Source: Amycolatopsis decaplanina DSM 44594
GTDB lineage: Bacteria; Actinomycetota; Actinomycetes; Mycobacteriales; Pseudonocardiaceae
Direction: 5' to 3'
DNA length: 64,000 nt
NCBI RefSeq assembly: GCF_000342005.1
Contig: NZ_AOHO01000048.1
Span: forward strand, 478,540 to 542,539
Shown: positions 37,890 to 46,563 of the stretch, piece by piece
How the letters are laid out: the number at the start of each line of letters is the position of its first letter
Position numbering within the stretch: the stretch's first letter is position 1
Position numbers and translations under genes: made by a program
Notes under the pieces: generated by a model
Database searches by the model: none
What the model saw: only the letters and a program-made list of their open reading frames with translations
Told to the model about the DNA's origin: nothing

Positions 37890-39439
37890 TGACCTGGGTA
37901 CTCGCAACCATCCTGCTGCCGCTGGTCGGCGCCGCGGTCGTCGCGGGGATGAAGAAGAACGACAGGCTGGCGACGCTCACCGCGCTCGTGGTGTCGCTCC
38001 TGACGTTCCTGCTGGTGATCCCGATGTGGGCGAGCTACACGCCCTCGGGGGACCGGATCCAGCAGAAGTCCTCGATGGACTGGATCCCGAACTTCGGCAT
38101 CCACATCTCGTTCGGCATCGACGGCATCGCGCTGGTGATGATCGCGGTCATCGGCCTGCTCGTGCCGATCGTGGTCGGCGCGCTGGGCCTGACCGACAAG
38201 CTCCCGGCCGGGCGCTCGGCGGGCGGGTTCCTGTCGCTGATCCTGGTGCAGGAGGCGCTGACCATCGCGGTGTTCGCCGCGACCGACGTCTTCCTGTTCT
38301 ACGTGCTGTTCGAGATCATGCTGATCCCCATGTACTTCCTGATCGGCGGCTACGGCGGCGCGAACCGGCAGTACGCGGCGGTCAAGTTCTTCCTGTACTC
38401 GTTCCTCGGCGGCCTGATCATGCTGGCCTCGGCGATCGGGGCGTACTCGCTGGCGTCGGACAAGCTCGGCAAGGGCAGCTTCGACTGGGAAACCCTCGTC
38501 ACGGTCGTCCGCGACGCCCCGCTGGGCACGCAGATCTGGTTGTTCCTCGGGTTCTTCCTCGCTTTCGCGATCAAGGCCCCTTTGGTGCCGTTCCACACCT
38601 GGCTGCCCGACGCCGCCGGACAGGCGCCCATCGGCGTCGCGGTCCTGCTGGTCGGTGTGCTGGACAAGGTCGGCACGTTCGGGTTCCTGCGCTACTGCCT
38701 CCCGATGTTCCCGGAGGCCAGCAAGGAACTCGCGCCGTGGGTGCTGGTGCTCGCCGTCGCGGGTGTCATTTACGGATCGATCCTCGCGGCCGGGCAGCGC
38801 GACATGAAGCGGTTCATCGCCTACGTGTCGATCGCGCACTTCGGCTTCATCGCGCTCGGCATCTTCACCTTCAACGAGCAGGCCATGGTCGGCTCGGTGT
38901 CGTACATGCTCAACCACAGCCTCGCCACCGGCATGCTGATCGTGGTCGTCGGCCTGATCGTGATGCGCGGCGGGTCCACCCGGATCTCCGACTACGGCGG
39001 CATGGCGAAGGTGACCCCGCTGCTCGGCGGGATGCTGCTCATCGCCGGCCTGTCCACCTTGTCCCTGCCCGGCACCAACTCCTTCATCAGTGAGTTCCTG
39101 GTGCTGCTGGGGTCCTTTGTGGACTACCCGGTGTACACGATCATCGCGACGGTCGGCATGGTGCTGGCCGCGGCTTACGTGCTCTGGCTCTACCAGCGCG
39201 TCATGCAGGGCCCTGTCCGCGGTGACGCCCTCATCGGCGCCGGCGGTGGCCCCGGCACGGCGATGGCTCCGGAACTCGGGGCGACCAAGGCCATCAAGGA
39301 CCTCGGCGGCAAGGAGATCGCGATCCTGGCGCCGATGGTCGTGCTGATCATCGCGCTCGGGTTCTATCCCAAGCCGGTGCTCGACACGATCACCCCGTCG
39401 GTGCAGGCGACCATGTCGTCCGTGCAGGGAGGCAAGTAA
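37889..39439 (+). CDS. nuoM: NADH-quinone oxidoreductase subunit M
   Basis: A 516-residue antiporter-like subunit, about 14 helices. Conserved Glu in LFYVLFEIMLIPMYFLIG, Lys in AIKAPLVPFHTWLPDAAGQAP, and KRFIAYVSIAHFGFI. Usual length and no breaks. Confidence 0.97.
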   Translation: MTWVLATILLPLVGAAVVAGMKKNDRLATLTALVVSLLTFLLVIPMWASYTPSGDRIQQKSSMDWIPNFGIHISFGIDGIALVMIAVIGLLVPIVVGALGLTDKLPAGRSAGGFLSLILVQEALTIAVFAATDVFLFYVLFEIMLIPMYFLIGGYGGANRQYAAVKFFLYSFLGGLIMLASAIGAYSLASDKLGKGSFDWETLVTVVRDAPLGTQIWLFLGFFLAFAIKAPLVPFHTWLPDAAGQAPIGVAVLLVGVLDKVGTFGFLRYCLPMFPEASKELAPWVLVLAVAGVIYGSILAAGQRDMKRFIAYVSIAHFGFIALGIFTFNEQAMVGSVSYMLNHSLATGMLIVVVGLIVMRGGSTRISDYGGMAKVTPLLGGMLLIAGLSTLSLPGTNSFISEFLVLLGSFVDYPVYTIIATVGMVLAAAYVLWLYQRVMQGPVRGDALIGAGGGPGTAMAPELGATKAIKDLGGKEIAILAPMVVLIIALGFYPKPVLDTITPSVQATMSSVQGGK

Positions 39440-39442
39440 ACC

Positions 39443-41008
39443 GTGCTCTTCTTGACTCAGGCGCCACCGGTGCAGGTGCCGTCGATCGACTACTTCGCCG
39501 TCACACCGGTGCTGATCATCCTCGGCGCCGCATGTGTCAGCGTGCTGTTCGAAGCCTTCCTGCCCAAGCACATGCGGTGGCCGTCGCAGGTCTTCCTGTC
39601 CTTGATCGGCATCGGGGCGGCAGGCGTCTTCCTCGCCTGGTACGCCAGTTCGTCCGCGCCGAAGGGCGGTGTCACGACCTTCAGCGGCGCGATCGCCATC
39701 GACCGGCCGTCGCTGTTCCTGTGGGGCACGCTGCTGGCGCTGGCGCTGGGCGCGGTGCTGCTGATCGCGGACCGCTCGGTCGAGCCGGGCGGCGCGTTCG
39801 TCGCGCAGGCCGGTATCCGCCCGGGCACGGTCCAGGACCGCGCGCAGGTCGGCACCACCGGCATGCAGACCGAGGTCTTCCCGCTGACGTTGTTCGCGCT
39901 CGGCGGCATGATGTCGTTCGTCGCGGCCAACGACCTGCTCACCATGTTCATCGCGCTCGAAGTGCTGAGCCTGCCCCTGTACCTGATGTGCGGTCTCGCC
40001 CGCCGGCGTCGCCTGCTCTCGCAGGAATCCGCGGTCAAGTACTTCCTGCTCGGCGCGTTCTCGTCGGCGTTCTTCCTCTACGGTCTCGCGCTGCTCTACG
40101 GCTACGCGAACTCCGTGAAGCTTTCGGACATCGCCAACGCCGCCGCCGGTTCGGACCGGTCGGACACGCTGTTGTTCGCCGGGCTCGGACTGCTCGCGGT
40201 CGGCCTGCTGTTCAAGGGTTCGGTCGGTCCGTTCCACACCTGGACGCCGGACGTCTACCAGGGCGCGCCGACCCCGGTCACCGCGTTCATGGGTGCCTGC
40301 ACCAAGGTCGCCGCGTTCGGCGGGATCCTGCGGGTGTTCTCGGTGGCGTTCGAGTCGACCAGCTGGGAATGGCGCGGCGTGCTCTGGGCCGTCGCGATCA
40401 TCTCGATGCTGATCGGTGCGGTGCTCGGCCTGACGCAGACCGACGTGAAGCGCATGATCGCCTACTCGTCCATCGCGCACGCCGGGTTCCTGCTCGTCGG
40501 TGCCATCGCGATGACCGAGGACGGCCTTTCGAGCACGCTGTTCTACCTGCTGGCCTACGGCTTCACCACACTCGCCGCGTTCGGTGTCGTCTCGCTGGTG
40601 CGGGACTCGAACGGTGAGGCGACGCACCTGTCCGCCTGGGCGGGGCTGGCGAAGCGGTCTCCGGTGCTGGCCGGGGTGTTCACCTTCCTGCTGCTCGCGC
40701 TGGCCGGTATCCCGCTGACGAGTGGTTTCGTCGGCAAGTTCGTGGTGTTCTCGGCGGCCTTGTCCGACGGGATGGCGCCGCTGGTCGTCGTCGCCCTGAT
40801 CTTCAGTGCCGTCGCGGCGTTCTTCTACCTGCGGGTGATCGTGCTGATGTACTTCTCCGAGCCGGCTCCCGACGGCCCGACCGTCACCGTGCCCGGCGCG
40901 TTCACCACCACGGCCATCACGCTCGGCGTCATCGTCACGCTGGTCCTCGGCCTGCTCCCGGCGTTCGCCCTCGACTGGGCGGGTTCCGGCGGGTTCGCCC
41001 TCAAGTAG
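39443..41008 (+). CDS. nuoN: NADH-quinone oxidoreductase subunit N
   Basis: A 521-residue antiporter-like subunit, about 14 helices. Conserved Glu in TMFIALEVLSLPLYLMCGL, FKGSVGPFHTWTPDVYQGAP, and KRMIAYSSIAHAGFLL. Last nuo gene, separated by 3 bp from nuoM and followed 12 bp later by a terminator. Confidence 0.97.
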   Translation: MLFLTQAPPVQVPSIDYFAVTPVLIILGAACVSVLFEAFLPKHMRWPSQVFLSLIGIGAAGVFLAWYASSSAPKGGVTTFSGAIAIDRPSLFLWGTLLALALGAVLLIADRSVEPGGAFVAQAGIRPGTVQDRAQVGTTGMQTEVFPLTLFALGGMMSFVAANDLLTMFIALEVLSLPLYLMCGLARRRRLLSQESAVKYFLLGAFSSAFFLYGLALLYGYANSVKLSDIANAAAGSDRSDTLLFAGLGLLAVGLLFKGSVGPFHTWTPDVYQGAPTPVTAFMGACTKVAAFGGILRVFSVAFESTSWEWRGVLWAVAIISMLIGAVLGLTQTDVKRMIAYSSIAHAGFLLVGAIAMTEDGLSSTLFYLLAYGFTTLAAFGVVSLVRDSNGEATHLSAWAGLAKRSPVLAGVFTFLLLALAGIPLTSGFVGKFVVFSAALSDGMAPLVVVALIFSAVAAFFYLRVIVLMYFSEPAPDGPTVTVPGAFTTTAITLGVIVTLVLGLLPAFALDWAGSGGFALK

Positions 41009-41020
41009 TCCTGCTTCGCG

Positions 41021-41053
41021 AAAAGCCCCCTCGCTGTCGTGAGGGGGCTTTTT
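41021..41053 (+). terminator. Rho-independent terminator of the nuo operon
   Basis: AAAAGCCCCCTC pairs perfectly with GAGGGGGCTTTT around an 8-nt loop, ending in a T-run, 12 bp after the nuoN stop. This is the clearest intrinsic terminator in the window. Confidence 0.92.
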
Positions 41054-41069
41054 CGTGTCAGCGCGACGT

Positions 41070-41213
41070 CAGAGCGGGTCCGGCATCCCGGTCGTCTATC
41101 TCAACGGCCAGTTCGCGACCCAGGACTACTGGCGGCGGATCCTCGCCGACCTGGGCCCGGACTTCCGCGCCATCTCCGACGCCATCCGCGAGGTCGCCCG
41201 CCTCGGGGGACGA
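41070..41213 (+). pseudogene. Remnant of an alpha/beta-hydrolase N-terminus
   Basis: A frame running from just behind the nuo terminator encodes GIPVVYLNGQFATQDYWRRI and continues ILADLGPDFR, which looks like the first strand, oxyanion loop and following helix of an alpha/beta-hydrolase. After about 45 residues it degenerates into Arg/Gly-rich translation that overlaps the XRE gene in another frame. No nucleophile elbow or catalytic His follows. I read it as a deletion remnant. Confidence 0.5.
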
Positions 41214-41260
41214 CTTGCCGGGGCGCACAGGGCAGGTTGCTCGCCTGGAGAAGGGGAGCG

Positions 41261-42067
41261 ATGCCGAAGCCGAAGCCCACACCCCAGGCGAGAGCGCTCG
41301 CCGAGGGACTTCGAGTCGCACGGAAGGCCGCCAGATTGGCCGCGACCGAAGTGGCCGACAAACTGGCGTGGTCCCAGTCGACGATCAGCCGGATCGAAAC
41401 CGGTGTGCGCGCGGCGTCCGCCGAAGAGGTGTCGGCGCTGCTCGCGATCTATCAGGTCACCGGGCAGCGGCGGGACGCGTTGCTGTCACTGTCTCGCGAC
41501 AGCGAGCCCTGGTGGTTCGCAGACGCGTCCCTCCAGATGAAAACCCTCGCGCAGTACGAAAAGGAGGCCAGCAAGATCGTCACTTTCGCGACCACGCTCC
41601 TCCCTGATCTGCTTCAGACGCCTTCCTACGCGAGGGCTACGGACCTTTCCGCCACGGCGATCGAAGCGCGGCGGGAACGGCAGAAAATGCTGGGAAAGAA
41701 GAAATTCGTCGCATATGTCGACGAAGGGGCACTGCGCCGTCAGGTCGGCGGCCCGCGGGTGATGGCGAATCAGCTTCGGCATCTCGTCTCGATGGCCGAG
41801 CGGCCCACCGTCGAACTACGGGTCATCCCCTTCGCCGCCGGAGCGCATCCCGGCGACGCCTACATCCTGCTGGAATTCGGCGACGACCGGCCGTTGGTGT
41901 ACCTGGAACATCGGCGATGCGGGCTGTTCCTGCATCGGCCCGGCGATGTCGAACCGTATGTCCAGTCCACTGTGGACGCTGTCGCGCTGGACCCGGTGCG
42001 GTCGGTGCACCTGATCGAGTCAGTGGTCGAGGCTCGCACGCAGCGCGGCGACCTTTTGGGCCAGTAG
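41261..42067 (+). CDS. XRE-family regulator with DUF5753-type sensor domain
   Basis: A 268-residue protein: helix-turn-helix at residues 10-70 (ALAEGLRVARKAARLAATEV, WSQSTISRIETGVR) and a C-terminal domain of about 180 residues (PDLLQTPSYARA, VAYVDEGALRRQVGG, LRVIPFAAGAHPG) typical of the actinomycete XRE/DUF5753 regulators. Such regulators often pair with small DUF397 proteins; none is seen here. ATG 41261 follows GGAGAAGGGGAG. Its 3' end overlaps the convergent EspG gene by 48 bp. Confidence 0.88.
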   Translation: MPKPKPTPQARALAEGLRVARKAARLAATEVADKLAWSQSTISRIETGVRAASAEEVSALLAIYQVTGQRRDALLSLSRDSEPWWFADASLQMKTLAQYEKEASKIVTFATTLLPDLLQTPSYARATDLSATAIEARRERQKMLGKKKFVAYVDEGALRRQVGGPRVMANQLRHLVSMAERPTVELRVIPFAAGAHPGDAYILLEFGDDRPLVYLEHRRCGLFLHRPGDVEPYVQSTVDAVALDPVRSVHLIESVVEARTQRGDLLGQ

Positions 42068-42772
42068 CGCGGGTTCGCCGGGAAGGACGGTGATGTACCG
42101 GTTCCGGGGAGAACCGCTCAAGTGCATGGCCACCCGTCCGGCGTCGAGATCCAGATAGGACAGGCCGTCCGTGGCCTCAGTGCGTCTACCCCCGTCAGGA
42201 CGCATGGCCGCGGCGACGAACCCGACGCCGAAGTAAGGCTGCTCGAAGACCTCGTCCAGCCGTCGGGCGTCCCGGCTCCGTGACTCGGGCTCGTCGTAGA
42301 GGTTGTTCCCGCCGTCGCCCTTGAAGTCGTCCTGGGGCAAGGAGAACGGGGCGAACCGCGCGGGCGGGTACTCGGGCAGGTTCATCACGAGCGCCGCCGC
42401 GCGGTCGGAGGTCCGCACGCCTTTCAGCCACACGCGGTTTCCTGCGCAGATCGCGGTCACCGCGGCACGTCCGCGAACGGCGACGAGCACGCTGTACTGC
42501 TCCGCCTCCGTCCGCACCGTCGCGTAATACTCGGTGTTCGGCCGGTCGAGTATGTGCAGGACGTCCTCGAAGTCGCTGGTCAGCCGTTTGCCCTCGGTGA
42601 AGCCGAGCTCGCCGAGTTCCTCGAACGCCGCCCGGTCTTCGCCGTTCCGCGACGACGGCGGGATATAGCGCAGCCCGCCCGCGAAGATCAGGTGAGGATC
42701 TCCGCAGCCGGCGTGACGGAAAGCGGTCAACAAGGTGTCGAGCGTGATCTCGACCGGGCGCGCGAGCACCAC
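42020..42772 (-). CDS. EspG family type VII secretion chaperone
   Basis: A 250-residue protein resembling ESX secretion-associated EspG, the cytosolic chaperone that binds PE/PPE-like substrate pairs. Features: N-terminal VEITLDTLLTAFRHAG, YYATVRTEAEQYSVLVAVRG, and the C-terminal strand pattern RNRYITVLPGEPALLAQKV. It is the last gene of a cassette that encodes small helical proteins of WXG/PPE type, the natural partners. No ESX core ATPase or membrane gene is in the window. Confidence 0.8.
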   Translation of the reverse strand: MVLARPVEITLDTLLTAFRHAGCGDPHLIFAGGLRYIPPSSRNGEDRAAFEELGELGFTEGKRLTSDFEDVLHILDRPNTEYYATVRTEAEQYSVLVAVRGRAAVTAICAGNRVWLKGVRTSDRAAALVMNLPEYPPARFAPFSLPQDDFKGDGGNNLYDEPESRSRDARRLDEVFEQPYFGVGFVAAAMRPDGGRRTEATDGLSYLDLDAGRVAMHLSGSPRNRYITVLPGEPALLAQKVAALRASLDH

Positions 42773-42799
42773 GTGTCACCCTCCCCTGGGACTGTGGTG

Positions 42800-44056
42800 C
42801 TACTTCTTCTTCTCGCCGATCACCGGCGGCATCGGCTTTTCGGTGTAGCCGCCGAAGGTCTCGTCCGGATCCGGGTTCTGAAGGTACGCCGGAGCCTTCT
42901 TCTCCTTGTCCTCCTCGCCCTTCCCACGGGCCGCGCCGGGCGCCATCGGCATCCCGTTCGCCCCGCCACGACCGGTGGCACCGGCCGTTCCCGCCGCGCC
43001 ACGGCCGCCCACGCCCTCGCCCGGCATCCCGGCGCCGCTTCGGCCACCCATACCGGGTTGACCGGCGCCGCCGGGAACACCGGGGACGCCGCCGCGGAAA
43101 CCGCCGCCCGGCACGCCGGGTGATTTGGCGCCTGTTCCCGGAACGCCGGGGCCGCTCGCTCCCGGACCGAACGGGCCGTATCCGGGTGGGAAGGTGCCGG
43201 GCTGGTTGTAGGTGGGGCCGGGTTTGCCGGTCGGCCCGAAGTCGAGGTTCGCCGCCGGCGGCACGACCGGTGTGGTCTGGGGCGGCGTATACGAATTCGC
43301 GCGGGTCCCGTCGTCCGGCTGCTGCACGCCGGGCTGGTGCGTGCCCGGGTACGACTGGCCTGGCTGAGGCTGACCTGGCTGCGGGCCGCTTTCAGCCGCG
43401 CCACCCGGCGCCGGTGCACTCGGCCCACCAGGTCCGCTCGGTCCGCGGTAGGGCTCGCCGATACCGGGATCGCGCCCATCGGAGCCGCCGAATCCCTTCG
43501 CCGTCGGCTTCCCGGCGCCACCCTCGTCCAGGGTGACGCTGCCGCCGGGGTCGGTGAGCTGCGCGTACTGGGCGGGCAACTCGTCACCGTTGGAGGTGCT
43601 GGCCGAGTGGTAGGTCGCGAAGGTGTCGATGTTGTGCTGGCTGTCGGCCTGATACCCCTTGGCCTTCTCAGCGTAAGAGGGCTTACCCGTGAGCTGGTTC
43701 AAGACGTCCAGCGCGGTCGGCTCCGGGGGATTCGGCGGAACCGGCTTGACCGAGTTCTTGGCCATACCGAACGCGTCCATCTGCGCGCTGATGGCCGACT
43801 GCGCCACAGCCAGATGCATCGCGTCGTCGTACGCGGCTTCCACGACGGGCTTCGTCGCGTCGGCGGCCGCGTCGCTGGCGCCACCTTGCCAGCCGGCCAT
43901 GGTCTTCTGGGTGAGCGCTGTGAGCTTCTGCGCGCGCTCGTGGTGCCGCTGGGTCAGGTTGAAGGCACGGACCTGCGCTTCGGAGAGCGAGCCGGTGCCC
44001 TCACCTCCGGTGACCTGCTCGTAGATCTGGGCTGCGGTGAGCGGTCCAGCCGTCAT
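42800..44056 (-). CDS. PPE/WXG-like type VII secretion substrate with Gly/Pro-rich tail
   Basis: A 418-residue protein. Residues 1-150 are helical, with a WXG-like turn (TMAGWQGGASDAAAD) between two long helices, as in PPE/WXG proteins. Residues 190-390 are a long Gly/Pro-rich, low-complexity region (many GVPG, GGAG and PGQPQPG units), and the C-terminus is charged (VIGEKKK). Such tails are common in actinobacterial ESX substrates. The ATG overlaps the stop of the DUF3558 gene by one base. Confidence 0.78.
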   Translation of the reverse strand: MTAGPLTAAQIYEQVTGGEGTGSLSEAQVRAFNLTQRHHERAQKLTALTQKTMAGWQGGASDAAADATKPVVEAAYDDAMHLAVAQSAISAQMDAFGMAKNSVKPVPPNPPEPTALDVLNQLTGKPSYAEKAKGYQADSQHNIDTFATYHSASTSNGDELPAQYAQLTDPGGSVTLDEGGAGKPTAKGFGGSDGRDPGIGEPYRGPSGPGGPSAPAPGGAAESGPQPGQPQPGQSYPGTHQPGVQQPDDGTRANSYTPPQTTPVVPPAANLDFGPTGKPGPTYNQPGTFPPGYGPFGPGASGPGVPGTGAKSPGVPGGGFRGGVPGVPGGAGQPGMGGRSGAGMPGEGVGGRGAAGTAGATGRGGANGMPMAPGAARGKGEEDKEKKAPAYLQNPDPDETFGGYTEKPMPPVIGEKKK

Positions 44057-44670
44057 CAGTTGCCCCCTCTGATGGTGGTCAGCACCCTGACCGCGCCTTC
44101 ACGAGCGGCGGTACAGGGGTCCTTTTCACCGATGTTCGCCTCGGACTGGAGCAAGGCGATGCCGATGGTTTGTGTGTCGCTGATGCCCAGCGAGACTGAG
44201 CAGTCGCCTTCGGCGCGGCGGTCCGTGACGCCGTACGCAGTCACTGGGTAACCGTCAATGGGCTCGAGCGGTTCGACCAGCTTGTAGGCCTTTTCCTTGG
44301 CGGCATAGACGCTAGCGGTGCCTCCATCTGGACCGCTGCCAAAGACCACGTCTATCCGTGGATTGAGAGACGAAGGCACGGTCCACCTGCAGGCAGGCCC
44401 CGCCGCTCCGTCTCGCTGCTTGGATTCGGTAGTGGGCCCGAGGAGCTCCTTGGCCTGTGCGTCCGTGAGGGCAGTGCAGGGAGCCTGCTTGAACCGTGTT
44501 ACGTCGATCGGGTGCTCGACCTTGGGCACACCGGGCGGCAGGCTGGCCGAGTTCGAGGGACTCGGGCTTGACCCGCCGGTGCTGGGTGTAGGGGTGCCAT
44601 TGGTGGTGGGCGTCGAGCACGCGGAGAGAACCAGGGCGGTCGCGCTAAGGATGAGAATGGTGCGTCGCAT
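44056..44670 (-). CDS. DUF3558 family lipoprotein
   Basis: A 204-residue lipoprotein: signal peptide ending in lipobox LSAC, a Ser/Thr/Pro linker, then a domain with APCTALTDAQAKELLG and GPACRWTVPS, the two conserved cysteines of DUF3558. It lies between the two helical secretion-substrate genes and shares one base with each neighbour. Function unknown; exported to the outer face of the membrane. Confidence 0.85.
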   Translation of the reverse strand: MRRTILILSATALVLSACSTPTTNGTPTPSTGGSSPSPSNSASLPPGVPKVEHPIDVTRFKQAPCTALTDAQAKELLGPTTESKQRDGAAGPACRWTVPSSLNPRIDVVFGSGPDGGTASVYAAKEKAYKLVEPLEPIDGYPVTAYGVTDRRAEGDCSVSLGISDTQTIGIALLQSEANIGEKDPCTAAREGAVRVLTTIRGGN

Positions 44671-45092
44671 CAGGCGATGCCCTCCGGCTGCTGGTTGATG
44701 ACCGTTCTGGCCTGCTCGTCCGCAGCGGCGTACTTGCCTAGCGCGGCTACATACTTGGCGGCCATATTCTTGCAGTAGGCGACGCGCTGATTGAGGGCGT
44801 CCACGAGCGCTTGGCCCGACTGGCGGGTAATCGTCGCGTTGTCCCCGCTTGCGTATTCCCGCCCCGGGGGCTCGACCTTGGCGATGAACTCTGCGTCTAC
44901 GAGGTCGTCCCTGTACTCCTGGGCTAGGGCGTTCCACTCTTTCACCAGCTCATGGAGTGTCGCTTCGTCGTACTTGAACCCCGCACCTTGGGCGACGGGC
45001 GTCCCGTAGGAGCCGCCAGCCGGACGGAAGCGGTCGACTTCACTCCAGCGCAACCCGGGTTCATAGGTCGGCGACCCCTCAGGCACGGCCAT
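44670..45092 (-). CDS. WXG100/PE-like helical protein, first gene of the type VII cassette
   Basis: A 140-residue protein predicted as mostly helical in its second half: LHELVKEWNALAQEYRDDL, a short turn rich in G and N, then a long helix to the end (LVDALNQRVAYCKNMAAKYV). This fits the small partner of a PE/PPE-like or WXG100 pair. The true start is probably ATG 45092 (MAVPEGSPTYEPG); an in-frame start 30 nt upstream is possible. No hydrophobic signal is present, as expected for type VII substrates. Confidence 0.68.
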   Translation of the reverse strand: MAVPEGSPTYEPGLRWSEVDRFRPAGGSYGTPVAQGAGFKYDEATLHELVKEWNALAQEYRDDLVDAEFIAKVEPPGREYASGDNATITRQSGQALVDALNQRVAYCKNMAAKYVAALGKYAAADEQARTVINQQPEGIA

Positions 45093-45391
45093 GCACCCCC
45101 GCCGCGCCGAACCGATCCCCACTGAATGGCCGAAGCCGCCCCGAAGTCACCGTCGTCATGTGCCCCTCCCGTGGCTACAAGGCGCGTCTCCCCGATGCAC
45201 CCTGCGTAATCCGACGCCGGGAAGATTACCAGGGTTCCCTGGGCGGCGAACCCGTCTGCATAAAGTCCTGTTCCTCACTGAATAGCGGCAGCGGGCCTGG
45301 TGACTATCCGTGAAAACCGATGGTGTGAATGTGCCCCGGGAAACGGGGTTCTACCTGGTGGTCGGCTCAAGGAATTCGCACACTCTGCGTA

Positions 45392-46537
45392 ATGAAGTTT
45401 CGAAGAGTGATTCTCGGCGCAGTACTCATCGGCCTCTTGACGGCTTGTACGGATTCCGTGGACACGCCCCTGTCGCCACCGCAGTTTCCGAAATGGCAGC
45501 CGAAGCAACCGCGTCCCGCGGATCGTGACGAACAGGCCGTCGATGCCACCCTCGCCGCGACCGACTTCTGTGCCCTGATCGATCGCGTCACATACGCGCT
45601 GCGGCAGCCGCTCGACGCCGCGCTGGCGACCACCCGTCCGGAGGTGAAGAATGGTCGGAAGCGCTGTGTGCTCGTCCGGGACGATGCCGAAGTGCTCGAA
45701 GTCCGAGACGTGGACCCGGCTCACACGGCGCTCCGGAACGACGGAGCCGTCGTCGACCTGGGCGGCGTGAAGGCATACCAAGTCGAAACCCGTCGCGAGG
45801 GCGGGATCGGCGGGTGCGCGATCACGGTTCCGGTCAGCTTCCTGCGGGCCATCGGTTTCGAGATCCGTAGCGCCAGCCGGGGCAAGGACTGTGGACTCCT
45901 CCGCGACTTCGCCACCGCCGGGGCCGCGAAGCTGCCCCGCGATCTCGTCTACCCGCCGGACGGTCAGGACAGCGCCCGGGTCGGGGCCTGCGCGGACTGG
46001 GTCTCCAACAGCAAGGGCGAGAACTGCGATCCGGCGGTCGAGGCCCAGGTGCCCGCGGGCGCCGAGGTGATCCTCGCCGCCGGTGCCGCCGATCCGAACG
46101 TCGAATGCGCGGTGTTCCGCGACGCGGTCAAGAAGACCTTCGGGCCGGACTTCGCGCCGATCGTCACGCCGGGCTCCTGTTACTTCGTCGAACCACGACA
46201 CCGGCTGCAGATCGAGGCCGGGGCCACCGCGAACGGCGGCGCGCCCGGTGAGTGGCTCGCGGATCCGCACGGGACCTTCGAAGACCACCGCCGGATCTCG
46301 TTCAGTGGAAACCCGGGGGCCACTCTTCGCAACAAGGGGGCCGGCGAATTCCTCATGTACGTCTCACCGCTCGGCAACCTCGACTCGCGTGGGCATGTCC
46401 GGTTGCTGCTTTCGACCCAGCGGGAGCGAGGGATCGACGACTGGGATCGCTCGAAGGGGCTCTCGGCCGTGGACGTGGCCAAGGCGCACGCCGTGATGGA
46501 ACTCGTGATGGCGACCCACTTTCGGGTGGCCAGGTGA
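45392..46537 (+). CDS. Large lipoprotein of unknown family
   Basis: A 381-residue exported lipoprotein: MKFRRVILGAVLIGLLTAC with the lipid-accepting cysteine at the end of LLTAC. The mature part is Cys-containing with two similar halves: DFCALIDRV...KRCVLV and CADWV...VECAVFRDAV...GSCYFV. The pattern recalls DUF3558-like lipoproteins in duplicate, but I cannot assign it firmly. It ends 26 bp before the AAA ATPase gene and may be cotranscribed with it. Confidence 0.75.
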   Translation: MKFRRVILGAVLIGLLTACTDSVDTPLSPPQFPKWQPKQPRPADRDEQAVDATLAATDFCALIDRVTYALRQPLDAALATTRPEVKNGRKRCVLVRDDAEVLEVRDVDPAHTALRNDGAVVDLGGVKAYQVETRREGGIGGCAITVPVSFLRAIGFEIRSASRGKDCGLLRDFATAGAAKLPRDLVYPPDGQDSARVGACADWVSNSKGENCDPAVEAQVPAGAEVILAAGAADPNVECAVFRDAVKKTFGPDFAPIVTPGSCYFVEPRHRLQIEAGATANGGAPGEWLADPHGTFEDHRRISFSGNPGATLRNKGAGEFLMYVSPLGNLDSRGHVRLLLSTQRERGIDDWDRSKGLSAVDVAKAHAVMELVMATHFRVAR

Positions 46538-46563
46538 CGTCCGTGCCGTCGTAAGCTTTCTCC

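Noticed and set aside
37715..40627. A 970-codon open frame antisense to nuoM and nuoN
   Set aside because: It is the mirror of GC-rich third codon positions; the translation is Arg/Glu/His-rich low complexity with no family motif, while the plus strand encodes intact NuoM and NuoN.
41039..41260. A longer N-terminus for the XRE regulator
   Set aside because: The extra 74 residues are Arg/Pro/Gly-rich, run through the nuo terminator and lack similarity; ATG 41261 starts the helix-turn-helix protein properly.
41055..41540. A 161-codon frame after the nuo terminator as a real gene
   Set aside because: It starts in the terminator tail without a ribosome binding site, matches a hydrolase only in its first 45 residues, and then overlaps the XRE gene in another frame.
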